64,000 bases of DNA, from the NCBI GenBank assembly GCA_905182305.1, contig CAJJBB010000003.1:62001-126000 (forward strand). The letters are read 5' to 3'. Positions 1 to 8,197 of this stretch are shown here, in pieces (the first letter of the stretch is position 1; each line of letters starts with the position of its first letter). This stretch comes from Flavobacteria bacterium MS024-2A (lineage in GTDB: Bacteria; Bacteroidota; Bacteroidia; Flavobacteriales; Flavobacteriaceae). Under the pieces are notes generated by a model. That model made no database searches. It was given only the letters and a program-made list of their open reading frames with translations, and had not been told where the DNA came from. The position numbers and the translations under genes were made by a program.

Positions 1-200
1 TTACCTTTTAATTCATCACAATAGGTTTGGCTTTCGGCAGCTTTATCTAGGTCGATTAAAAAATGTTCCCATGTTGGAATTTGGATTCCTTTATAGCCTA
101 AATCTGCCGCCCACTTACACATACCGTCAAGACTGTTAAACGGAGCTTGTTTATCCACAAATTGTGCAAGAAAAATTCCTGGTCCTTTTACTGTTTTCAT
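1..200 (-). CDS. Sugar phosphate isomerase/epimerase (xylose-isomerase-like TIM barrel), N-terminal part
   Basis: The gene runs off the left edge, so only about the first 66 residues are visible. They read MKTVKGPGIFLAQF, then a segment with CKWAADLGYKGIQIPTW, the usual first beta-strand and helix of the IolE/xylose-isomerase-like TIM-barrel family. I choose the ATG at 200 because it overlaps the stop of the upstream oxidoreductase as ATGA, a translational-coupling overlap; an ATG at 221 would add seven residues. It is the last visible gene of a minus-strand sugar operon and probably isomerises or epimerises a keto-sugar made by the neighbouring oxidoreductases. The substrate cannot be read from the sequence. 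Confidence 0.85.
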   Translation of the reverse strand, partial: MKTVKGPGIFLAQFVDKQAPFNSLDGMCKWAADLGYKGIQIPTWEHFLIDLDKAAESQTYCDELKG

Positions 201-1336
201 TCGTTCTCCATGCTTTGCCATACGTTTCCTTTTTTATTTGATTCAACAACTTTTTCTATAAATAGCATTCCACGAACTCCTTCATGCATGGTAGGAAACT
301 CTCCTTTAAACGAAGTTTCTCCCCTCAAAGCTTTAGCAACGCCTTTGTAGATATTCCCCATTGCATCAAAAATACCTTCAGGGTGACCTCCGGGAAGTTT
401 TGTGCCATCTGCAGCAATATCAGAAACATAAGCGTTCCCGGGTTTTATTACACGTCTGGGCTCATCATCTTTTAAATGATATAAGAAATTAGGATTTTCT
501 TGTTCCCATTTATAAGCACCTTTTTTACCATAAATAGCTACACTAAGGTTGTTTTCTTCTCCAGTAGCAATTTGACTGGCACGAAGCACCCCTTTGAATG
601 TGTCAGAAAAACGCACCAAAATTGTTCCGTCTAAATCCAATGTATTATCATCATAAAGGTTATTCAAGTCAGCGAGTACTGATTTAACTTCTTGTCCAGT
701 AAGGTATTCTACCATTTGAAAAGCATGGGTTCCAATATCCCCTATACACGAACTTATACCTGCTTTTTTAGGATCCAATCTCCAAACAGTTTTACGTATT
801 TCGGGATCATGTATTACGGGGTTAATCCATCCTTGGTAATATTGAATGTCCACTTTTTGAATTTCCCCTAATTCGCCTTCTGCAATCATATGTTTCATGT
901 GACGAACCATAGGGTAACCCGTATAAGTGTATGTGACCGCAAAAATTGTATTGTGTTGTTTTTGTAGACTTTGAAGTTCTTTTGCCTCATCATAAGAAGT
1001 AGTCATGGGCTTTTCACAGATAACATTAAATCCATTTTCTAACAGCTTTTTAGCCATAGGGAAATGTAAAAAGTTAGGTGTTAAAATAGAGATAACTTCA
1101 ATACGCTCTTCTTTAGTTTTTTGAATTTCTTCTGCCACAAGGGTATCAAAATCATTATAAACCCTATCTCTGTTTACCCCAATTTGCTCGGCAAACTTTA
1201 TGTTTTCATTGTAATTCGGGTTAAATACACCCCCAACAATTTCATAACGATCATACATTTGAGATGCTACTCGGTGAAGCACTCCAATAAGTGAATCTCC
1301 ACCCCCGCCAAGAATCCCTAATTTTATTTTACTCAT
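197..1336 (-). CDS. Gfo/Idh/MocA family oxidoreductase
   Basis: This 379-residue protein has the N-terminal Rossmann fold of the family, with a glycine-rich loop GGGGDSLIG at about residues 10-18 and the conserved EKP motif at 108-110. The EKP lysine sits at the active site. No signal peptide is visible, so it should be cytoplasmic. Family members oxidise or reduce a sugar hydroxyl with NAD(P). Its start overlaps the stop of the MFS transporter gene by 4 bp and its stop overlaps the next isomerase start, so the genes are co-translated. In this setting it likely interconverts 3-keto and hydroxy sugars; this is inferred from neighbours. Confidence 0.93.
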   Translation of the reverse strand: MSKIKLGILGGGGDSLIGVLHRVASQMYDRYEIVGGVFNPNYNENIKFAEQIGVNRDRVYNDFDTLVAEEIQKTKEERIEVISILTPNFLHFPMAKKLLENGFNVICEKPMTTSYDEAKELQSLQKQHNTIFAVTYTYTGYPMVRHMKHMIAEGELGEIQKVDIQYYQGWINPVIHDPEIRKTVWRLDPKKAGISSCIGDIGTHAFQMVEYLTGQEVKSVLADLNNLYDDNTLDLDGTILVRFSDTFKGVLRASQIATGEENNLSVAIYGKKGAYKWEQENPNFLYHLKDDEPRRVIKPGNAYVSDIAADGTKLPGGHPEGIFDAMGNIYKGVAKALRGETSFKGEFPTMHEGVRGMLFIEKVVESNKKGNVWQSMENE

Positions 1337-2545
1337 AATGATTTAATTTTAATAGTTTCATTTTTAAAAAACAGAAGAAACAAAACCAATACAATAAAAG
1401 AAAAAATAGCGGGTTGAAGCCATATTTCTTTCCATAAATGTCCTCCTTCTGTTACGTATTGATCAGTAAGCCATCCAGCAAAACGAAACCCTATAAGCAT
1501 TCCTAATCCATAGGTAGCTAAAGTTATAAGTCCTTGCGCAGAGCTTTTAAATTTTTCTCCTGCCTTGAAATCAGTATAAATTTGTCCTGACACAAAAAAG
1601 AAATCATAGCAAACCCCGTGTAATATAATCCCAAATAATAACATCCATGTTTTTTCTCCTGTATCTCCAAAAGCAAATAATAAATAGCGTAATCCCCAGG
1701 CTAAAATCCCAACAATAAGTGCGTTTTTCACTCCATAGCGTTTTAAAAAAAGGGGAAGTAATAAAAGAAAAACAACTTCAGAAATTTGTCCCAAAATCAT
1801 TTTAGAGGCAGCAGCTTTCATGCCTAATTCATTTAGAAATTGGTTGGCGTGTTGGTAATAAAAGGCAAGTGGAATACAAATTAAAATAGATCCAATAAAG
1901 AAAAATAGAAAGCCTCTATCTTTTAACATCGCAAGAGCATCAAGACCTAATATTTCTCTGAGGGTAATCTTTTTTTCTCGATCTGCTTTAGGAGGTGTGT
2001 TAGGTAATGTAAAACTAAAAAGACCCGATCAATATTGAAGCGACGGACGCCATATAGAAAGTATTTTGCAGAATGGCTTTTCCTTCCCAAGCAAAATAAC
2101 CAATGGAGAGCCCCGCAATAATCCAACCGATACTTCCTAAAACTCGAATAGGGGCAAATTCTTTAGTAGGATTTTTCATTTGATGAAATGCTACAGAATT
2201 GGCTAAAGCCAGAGTAGGCATATACAAAAGCATGTAGATAAAAATATAAGGATAGAATGAAGTAAAACTTTCAGCGCTTGCAGCAACAAAGAGTAATATT
2301 CCTCCCAAAAGATGTAAGATTCCTAAAATCTTTTGAGCTTCAAAATAGCGGTCTGCAATCAAGCCAATGATAAAAGGAGCAATAATAGCTCCAATAGATT
2401 GAGTTTCATAAGCCATAGCAAGTTGTCCCCCACTAGCACTAAATTCTTGAGAAAGAAAGGTTCCCATTGTTACAAACCAAGCGCCCCAGATAAAAAACTC
2501 TAAAAAGAATAAGGTAGAGAGTTGAATTCTTGTTTTTAAAACCAT
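1333..2545 (-). CDS. MFS transporter, nucleoside permease-like (frameshifted)
   Basis: Two open frames make one transporter of about 403 residues. The first half ends in the reading ASILIGSF and a stop; the second half picks up in another frame as SGLFSFTLPNTPPK and continues to a C-terminus of hydrophobic helices. Removing one G from the GGG run (plus-strand CCC at 2024-2026) restores ILIGLFSFTLPNTPPK without a gap. The N-terminus, with FFLEFFIWGAWFVTMGTF, is typical of the nucleoside:H+ symporter branch (NupG/XapB-like) that often accompanies sugar-catabolic genes in Bacteroidota. Whether the extra G is in the genome or an assembly error cannot be told here. Substrate is unknown; a nucleoside or keto-sugar is possible. 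Confidence 0.85.
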
Positions 2546-2547
2546 GT

Positions 2548-3522
2548 TTACAGTTTTACTCCTAAAGTTTCTAATAATTTTTTAGTGGCAATAATTCCAT
2601 CCTTTTCAGAAAGGCGAGAACCTTCATATTCTACACCAACAAATCCTGTATAACCAGCATCTTTAACAATTTGTAAGAGCTTAGTGAAATTGAGTGTGGT
2701 TTCATTTCCAGCATCATCAAAATCATAAGATTTTGCACTTACACCAAATGCTTTTGGCATCATTTCAGTTACTCCCTTGTAAGGATCGTAAAAATTATCA
2801 CAGCTTCCATCAAAAACAGAGCCATAGCCTTCTTCAGAAATACAGAAGTTTCCAAAATCAGGAAGGGTACCACAATTTGATTTTTGTGCACCGTTAATTG
2901 CTTTCATCAATAGGGGTACATTGGATGTAATTCTCCCATGATTTTCCACAATAACATTAATATTCAGATCTAAAGCATAGTCAGATAATTCCGATAGACT
3001 TTTGATTGAATTTGCAATCCATTTTTCAGGATCTTTCTCACCATAAAGATTTAAGCGAACAGAAGTGCAATTCATTTGGTGAGCTGCCTCAATCCATAAT
3101 TTATGATTTTCAATGGCAGACATCCGTGATTCTTCATTAGAACTTGATAAATCTCCTTCATCATCAATCATTATTAAAACATTTTTCATTTTATGTTCTG
3201 CAGCAAGTGCATTACTTTTTGTCACAAAATTTTTGATTGCTGTGGGTTTGTCCTCACTATTCATAATATCTGGATAGAGAGCACTTACATATTCTAAACC
3301 CTCAAAACCTAATTCATTAGCCATTTTCGAAAATTCATAAGGCGAAGTTTCGCCAGAACGAAAAGTACGATGAAAAGACCATTGCGCTAAAGAAAGTTTA
3401 AAAAAAGGAGCTTTAGTTTCAACTTTATTTTCAGGAACATTTTTACAGGCCACAACACTGGATAGAGTAGTTATTATAAAGATTAAAACTCCGATTGATT
3501 GAAGGAATTTATTTTGTTTCAT
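2548..3522 (-). CDS. Sugar phosphate isomerase/epimerase lipoprotein (TIM barrel)
   Basis: This 324-residue protein starts with a lipoprotein signal: a hydrophobic stretch followed by the lipobox SVVAC, with Cys at about residue 26. The mature part reads like an AP-endonuclease-2/xylose-isomerase-like TIM barrel, with LSLAQWSFHR at the first strand, VIVENHG in the middle, and GFVGVEYEG near the end, where acidic metal ligands normally lie. It is anchored outside the inner membrane, unlike the cytoplasmic isomerase at the left edge, so it probably acts on a periplasmic sugar. It is the first gene of the minus-strand operon, 107 bp from the divergent GMC dehydrogenase gene, and its stop lies 2 bp before the permease start. 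Confidence 0.9.
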   Translation of the reverse strand: MKQNKFLQSIGVLIFIITTLSSVVACKNVPENKVETKAPFFKLSLAQWSFHRTFRSGETSPYEFSKMANELGFEGLEYVSALYPDIMNSEDKPTAIKNFVTKSNALAAEHKMKNVLIMIDDEGDLSSSNEESRMSAIENHKLWIEAAHQMNCTSVRLNLYGEKDPEKWIANSIKSLSELSDYALDLNINVIVENHGRITSNVPLLMKAINGAQKSNCGTLPDFGNFCISEEGYGSVFDGSCDNFYDPYKGVTEMMPKAFGVSAKSYDFDDAGNETTLNFTKLLQIVKDAGYTGFVGVEYEGSRLSEKDGIIATKKLLETLGVKL

Positions 3523-3599
3523 TTTTTGTTATTTAAACGTTACAAGAAATTAATATTTCTAAAATTAGACAAATATTTAAGATCTTAAAATTTAATAGA

Positions 3600-3607
3600 T
3601 ATATTTG
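3600..3607 (+). promoter_or_regulatory. Bacteroidota -7 box (TATATTTG) before the GMC dehydrogenase
   Basis: TATATTTG matches the Bacteroidota -7 consensus TAnnTTTG and lies 22 bp before the ATG at 3630, inside the 107-bp divergent intergenic region. I see no clear TTG -33 element at the usual distance, so the match rests on the -7 box alone. Confidence 0.5.
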
Positions 3608-3629
3608 AGATAGAATTAATAAATTTTTA

Positions 3630-5322
3630 ATGGAAACAAACTACGATGCAATTGTTGTTGGAACTGGAATAAGTGGAGGCTGGGCAGCTAAAGAATTATG
3701 TGAAAAAGGTTTAAAAACACTTGTTTTAGAGCGTGGTCGCATGGTAAAACACATTGAAGATTACCCTACAATTAATGACGATCCTTGGGATTATAAAACC
3801 GGTGATGTAATCACTCAAGAAACCCTTAAAACCCAAGAAAAACAGAGTAGAACAGGATATACTACTACTGAGTCTAGGAAACATTTCTTTGTAGATGATG
3901 TTGAGCATCCTTATAATGAAACGAATCGATTTGATTGGATGCGAGGCTATCATGTTGGAGGAAGATCATTGACATGGGGAAGACAAAGTTACCGACTTAC
4001 TGATTTTGATTTTTCTGCAAATTTAAAAGATGGCATTGCCGTGGATTGGCCGATTAGATATAAAGATTTAGCTCCATGGTACGATTATGTTGAAGGCTAT
4101 ATTGGTGTAAGTGGTCAAAATGTCGGATTATCTCAATTTCCTGATGGAAACTACTTAAAACCTATGGAGTTAAATTGCATAGAAGATCATTTAAAAGATG
4201 ATATTAAAAAGAACTACAAAGATAGAATTCTTACTATTGGAAGAACAGCCATTATCACAGAAGGCACCAAGCCAGGATTGGGTAGAGGTTCTTGTCAGTA
4301 TAGAAGTAGATGTATGCGAGGATGTCCATTTGGATCTTACTTTAGTAGTAATTCATCCACTCTTCCTGCTGCTGAAGTTACAGGGAATATGACATTACGG
4401 CCAAATTCTTTAGTACATGAAATAATGTATGATGCGGATTCAAAACGTGCAACAGGTGTTCGTGTAATTGATAGCGAAACAAAAGAAGTTCATGAGTTTA
4501 ATGCAAAAGTGATTTTCTTATGCGCTTCCACTGTTCCATCAACTTCAATATTAATGCAATCGAAATCTGATACTTTTCCCAACGGAATGGGTAACGTTTC
4601 GGATCAATTAGGGCGAAATATTATGGATCATCATCTTAGGTGTGGGAGCTTCTGCGGGTTCTGACGATTTCAAAGACAAATACTATACAGGTAGACGAAA
4701 TAATGGGATTTATATTCCCAGATTTAGAAATATTGGTGGAGAAACAAATCAAAAAGATTTTACTCGAGGTTATGGCTATCAAGGAGGTGGAGGACGATCT
4801 GATTGGACTAAACAGATTGCTGAAATGGCATATGGCGCTGCCTTTAAAGAAGCTACTTTAAAACCAGGCGATTGGCAAATTGGATTATCTGGCTTTGGAG
4901 AAATACTCCCATATCAAGATAATAAGATGACTCTTGATTACAATAAACTAGATAAATGGGGCCTTCCTACGGTAACCTTTGATGCGACTTTAAAGGAAAA
5001 CGAGTTAAATATGCGAAAGGATATGCAGCAACAAGCTGTTGAAATGCTCGAAAATGCTGGCTTTAGAGATGTAAAAGGACACGATGGGGATTACGCCATT
5101 GGACTTGGAATCCACGAAATGGGGACTGCCAGAATGGGTCGTGATCGTAAAACATCTGTATTAAATGAAAATAATCAACTGCATGATGTACCCAATGTGT
5201 ATGTTACTGATGGATCTGCTATGACTTCAGCAGGAAATGTAAATCCATCACTTACTTATATGGCATTGACGGCAAGAGCTGCAAACCATGCAGTTGAAGA
5301 ATTAAAAAAAATGAATATTTAA
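3630..5322 (+). CDS. GMC-family FAD oxidoreductase, sugar dehydrogenase large subunit (frameshifted)
   Basis: Reconstructed length is about 563 residues. The N-terminus has the FAD dinucleotide fold IVVGTGISGGWAAKE (GxGxxG at 11-16). Cys222, Cys228 and Cys232 form C-x5-C-x3-C, which resembles the iron-sulfur cysteine motif of membrane FAD sugar dehydrogenases. The C-terminal half has GIHEMGTARMG and NVNPSLT, the His/Asn region of GMC active sites. An extra A at 4638 breaks the frame: MDHHL then RCGSFCGF and a stop, while deleting it gives MDHHLGVGASAGSDDF. The next gene encodes a subunit-3 partner 10 bp downstream. With a lipoprotein cytochrome c nearby, the complex probably oxidises a sugar hydroxyl (likely C3) and passes electrons to the respiratory chain. 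The break looks like a consensus error but is unproven. Confidence 0.88.
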
Positions 5323-5332
5323 TAGATTAGAA

Positions 5333-5908
5333 ATGGATAGAAGAAAAGCTTTAAGAAGTATTGGTACAGGAATTGGTGCCATTGCAGTAACGCCTGCAGT
5401 AGTTAGTTTATTTCAAAGTTGTCAAAGCGTAGCAACCTATACTCCCGTATTTATTTCGGAAAATGATTTTAAAATTGTCTCAAATTTAATGGAAATGATT
5501 ATTCCAAAAACAGATATTCCAGGTGCCATTGAATTAAAGCTTCCAGAATTTGTTGATGCATATATTGATGCTGTTTGGGATGAAAAAAGAAAGACTGATT
5601 TTAAAGAAGCCTGGACGGCATTTATAAGTTCTAGTAATAAAGCTGCAGGAAAAGAAAATGCAGGTGATCTTTCAACTGCTGACTGGGACGCTCAGCTTGC
5701 TAAATATTTAAAGCCTGGAAATGATGTTCCAGCAGATGAAATTTTGGCATCGCAATTTGTAAATCAACTAAGAAGCTTGACCGTTAATGCGTTTAAAACT
5801 AATGAATTTATTGGAGAAGAGGTATTAGCGTATGCACCAATCCCAGGAGAACAAAAAGGATGTGTAGATTTAATGGAAGCTACAGGGGGTAAAGCTTGGT
5901 CTTTATAA
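5333..5908 (+). CDS. Gluconate 2-dehydrogenase subunit 3-like protein (GMC partner)
   Basis: This 191-residue protein begins MDRRKALRSIGTGIGAIAVT, a twin-arginine-type signal with Arg-Arg at residues 3-4. It is followed by a lipobox-like FQSC (Cys30), so export by Tat and lipid anchoring are both plausible. The rest matches the small-subunit family with the reading IVSNLMEMIIPKTDIPGA at about residues 45-62. In known complexes this subunit escorts the FAD subunit across the membrane and helps bind it. It follows the GMC gene by 10 bp. Its stop is interlocked with the stop of a decayed cytochrome c tail on the other strand (5903-5985). Confidence 0.9.
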   Translation: MDRRKALRSIGTGIGAIAVTPAVVSLFQSCQSVATYTPVFISENDFKIVSNLMEMIIPKTDIPGAIELKLPEFVDAYIDAVWDEKRKTDFKEAWTAFISSSNKAAGKENAGDLSTADWDAQLAKYLKPGNDVPADEILASQFVNQLRSLTVNAFKTNEFIGEEVLAYAPIPGEQKGCVDLMEATGGKAWSL

Positions 5909-5985
5909 CGTTCTTAAATATTTACTAATAGAACGCGCCTCCTCTTGACTTAAGTTTTGATTTAGTATCAGAACGCTCTTTAATT
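5903..5985 (-). pseudogene. Remnant: C-terminal tail of a cytochrome c
   Basis: Read on the minus strand, this stretch ends in LNQNLSQEEARSISKYLRTL and a stop. The intact cytochrome c at 7177-7656 ends in LNQNLTNDEARSITEYLRTL, so 15 of the last 20 residues are identical and the rest are mostly conservative. Upstream of this tail the frame hits a stop within about six codons, and no CxxCH haem site is present. It is therefore the tail of a second, lost cytochrome c gene, convergent with the subunit-3 gene. The promoter region of the esterase gene now overlies it. Confidence 0.8.
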
Positions 5986-5989
5986 AACT

Positions 5990-6904
5990 ATGAAATTAAT
6001 TCTACTTACACTTTTGATTTTATTAACCCAAACAGCTGTTATGGGTCAACAAATTATTCCTCTCTGGCCAGAAGGTGTTCCCAATCAAAACGCTTCTAAG
6101 GAAGAAGAAAAAATAATGCGCACTCATATTGTCAAAATAGAAAACGTTCAGACGCCCTCCCTAGAGGTTTATCTTCCTTCAAAAGCAAATCAAACCGGAA
6201 AAGCTGTAGTCATTTGTCCCGGAGGAGGATATAGATTTCTTGCCTATGACTGGGAAGGGACAGATATTGCCAAATGGTTTAATTCAAAAGGAATTGCAGC
6301 TATTGTTCTTAAATATCGACTCCCAACATCATCTTCCTTAATAAACCCCCAATGGGCACCCTTACAAGATGCACAACGCGCAATCCGTATTGTGCGTCAA
6401 AACGCAGAACAATGGAATATTGATGGCTCTCAAATTGGAGTTATGGGCTTTTCAGCAGGAGGTCATTTGGCTTCCACTTTAGGGACACACTATAATGAAG
6501 ACACCTTAAAAGGAATCAATACCGATCCCATCAATTCAGTAAGTGCTCGCCCTGATTTCATGATGCTAATTTATCCAGTTATTACCTTTGATAAAAAACA
6601 TTATCATGGGGGATCAAAAAATGCGCTTGTTGGCAAAAATGCCAAGCAAGAAACTGTTGATTATTTTTCAAACAACCTTCAGGTTACTGCAGACACACCT
6701 TCTACATTCTTGGTTCATTCTGCAGATGACAAAGCAGTTCCTGTAGCAAATAGCATATTGTTTTATGAAGCTTTAGTAAAACAAAATGTGCCTGCTGAGA
6801 TGCATTTGTACCCCGAAGGAGGACATGGGTATTCTTTTGCAATAGGAAAGGGTCGCCTTCAAGGATGGACCGATCGTTTGTATGAGTGGATTCGTGAATT
6901 ATAA
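5990..6904 (+). CDS. Secreted alpha/beta hydrolase (carbohydrate esterase-like)
   Basis: This 304-residue protein begins with a signal peptide (MKLILLTLLILLTQTAVMG then QQ). It carries an oxyanion-hole region VVICPGGGYRF at about 73-83, the nucleophile elbow GFSAGG (Ser155), HSADDKAVP with the likely catalytic Asp at about 246, and GGHGYSF with the His near 278. This is the BD-FAE/dienelactone-hydrolase-like group, which includes acetyl-xylan and other sugar esterases. It probably removes acyl groups from carbohydrates in the periplasm, which fits the neighbouring sugar-oxidation genes. Its exact substrate is not visible. Confidence 0.88.
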   Translation: MKLILLTLLILLTQTAVMGQQIIPLWPEGVPNQNASKEEEKIMRTHIVKIENVQTPSLEVYLPSKANQTGKAVVICPGGGYRFLAYDWEGTDIAKWFNSKGIAAIVLKYRLPTSSSLINPQWAPLQDAQRAIRIVRQNAEQWNIDGSQIGVMGFSAGGHLASTLGTHYNEDTLKGINTDPINSVSARPDFMMLIYPVITFDKKHYHGGSKNALVGKNAKQETVDYFSNNLQVTADTPSTFLVHSADDKAVPVANSILFYEALVKQNVPAEMHLYPEGGHGYSFAIGKGRLQGWTDRLYEWIREL

Positions 6905-7176
6905 TGATAAAATAGACATAATAGTTTTTTAATTAAACGTCATTTATGACCAAGATGAATATGATTTCTCGATTGTTTTAGACGAGCGTCTCGTATTCTA
7001 AACCATCGTGTCTCGAGAAGATCGGTTGGGATACGAAAAGGATACCGCTTTAAAATAGGTTGTAAACCTTTAACACTTTATAGACAGCTTTTGTATCATG
7101 ATAAAGGATTAGATTAAAAAGGGGGTATACTCTTGACGAATATGTAAATTAATATGCAAATGGATATCTTGAAAAA
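6905..7176 (+). other. Non-coding stretch, no recognised content
   Basis: This 272-bp gap lies between the convergent esterase and cytochrome c genes. Both strands are broken by stops. The longest open piece, without a start codon, is about 45 codons on the minus strand (about 6949-7083), and I do not recognise it. I see no terminator-like hairpin. Given the cytochrome remnant just upstream, it may be decayed coding DNA, but I cannot assign it. Confidence 0.3.
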
Positions 7177-7656
7177 CTATAAAGTCCTTAAATATTCAGT
7201 AATACTGCGGGCTTCATCGTTAGTTAAGTTTTGATTAAGCATCATTATGTTATTATATTCTTTAAGCAAAGCAATTGCTACAGGGTCTTTTTTTAGCATT
7301 TCTGCAGGATTTAACAACAGATTCATAACCCACTCTGGACTACGACGCTCATAAATCCCCGACATTGCTGGGCCAATTAATTTTCTGTTTGTCATATGAC
7401 AAGCAGTACATTTCTGATTAAAAGTAGTTTTTCCTTTGTCAGCCAAATCGTTATTTATATTAGTTTCAAAATCAACTTCTTTTATGGGACCTATACCTTT
7501 ATTATCTAAATCTACAGGAACTTTACTCCCATTATTATCATTAGATTTTTTATCAACTTTTTGAGTGCGATTATATTCGAATCCCTTTTTCTTTTCCTCT
7601 TTAGAACCGCAGCTAATTAAAAATAATAAACAGAAAATCGTAATGCTTTTTTTCAT
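7177..7656 (-). CDS. Lipoprotein cytochrome c, class I
   Basis: This 159-residue protein has a short lipoprotein signal ending at LISC (Cys16), then a charged linker, then one haem-binding site CTACH at residues 83-87. A methionine pair near 137-138, before LNQNLTNDEARSITEYLRTL, offers the sixth haem ligand. It should be anchored facing the periplasm. Its place beside the GMC/subunit-3 pair suggests that it accepts electrons from the sugar dehydrogenase and hands them to a terminal oxidase. It stands alone on the minus strand, convergent with the esterase gene. A partial copy of its tail lies at 5903-5985. Confidence 0.92.
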   Translation of the reverse strand: MKKSITIFCLLFLISCGSKEEKKKGFEYNRTQKVDKKSNDNNGSKVPVDLDNKGIGPIKEVDFETNINNDLADKGKTTFNQKCTACHMTNRKLIGPAMSGIYERRSPEWVMNLLLNPAEMLKKDPVAIALLKEYNNIMMLNQNLTNDEARSITEYLRTL

Positions 7657-7709
7657 AAATTAAATTTTGTCAAAAATAAAAAGAATAGTTTTATAAAAAA
7701 ATTAAAAGG

Positions 7710-8189
7710 ATGTTTTTAAAAGAATTTGAAATAAGATGGAGTGATCTGGATGCAAATCGCCATTTAGCAAATGTATCATATGTAACATATGCTGGAGAAG
7801 CTCGTTTGGCCTTTTTATTATCCTTAGGCTTAAACAATAAAAAACTATTAGAAATGACGATAGGCCCAGTTGTTTTTAACGAGCAGTTTTTCTATTTCAA
7901 AGAAGCCTTTCTAGGTCAAAAAATCCTTGTTTCTACAGCACTGTCAGGTCTAAGTAAAGAAGGCACTTTTTTTGAATTTGAGCATAATTTTTATAATGAA
8001 AAAGGCACTAATATTTCACGTTGCGAAATGATAGGAGGTTGGTTGAATTTAAATTCAAGAAAATTAACATCACTACCTTTAGATCTAATAAATCAATTTG
8101 AAGCCTCATTTAAAACTGCTAATTACAAGGTGATAACTTCAAAAGACACTCGTAAATGGAATAAAATTCCAAAAGATTTGATCCAATAA
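7710..8189 (+). CDS. Acyl-CoA thioesterase, hotdog fold (YbgC/4HBT-like)
   Basis: This 159-residue protein starts MFLKEFEIRWSDLDANRHLANVSYVTY. That is the typical 4-hydroxybenzoyl-CoA-thioesterase opening, with the catalytic Asp in the WSDLDANRH motif (about residues 10-18). It should hydrolyse acyl-CoA thioesters in the cytoplasm. The M20 peptidase gene follows 8 bp later, so they may share a transcript, but a functional link is not evident. The start follows an AAAGG ribosome-binding-like run. Confidence 0.88.
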   Translation: MFLKEFEIRWSDLDANRHLANVSYVTYAGEARLAFLLSLGLNNKKLLEMTIGPVVFNEQFFYFKEAFLGQKILVSTALSGLSKEGTFFEFEHNFYNEKGTNISRCEMIGGWLNLNSRKLTSLPLDLINQFEASFKTANYKVITSKDTRKWNKIPKDLIQ

Positions 8190-8197
8190 AAAGAAAT

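Noticed and set aside
147-475. Small plus-strand open frames in the first 500 bp
   Set aside because: They lie within the coding sequence of the Gfo/Idh/MocA gene on the other strand, show no family features and are shadows.
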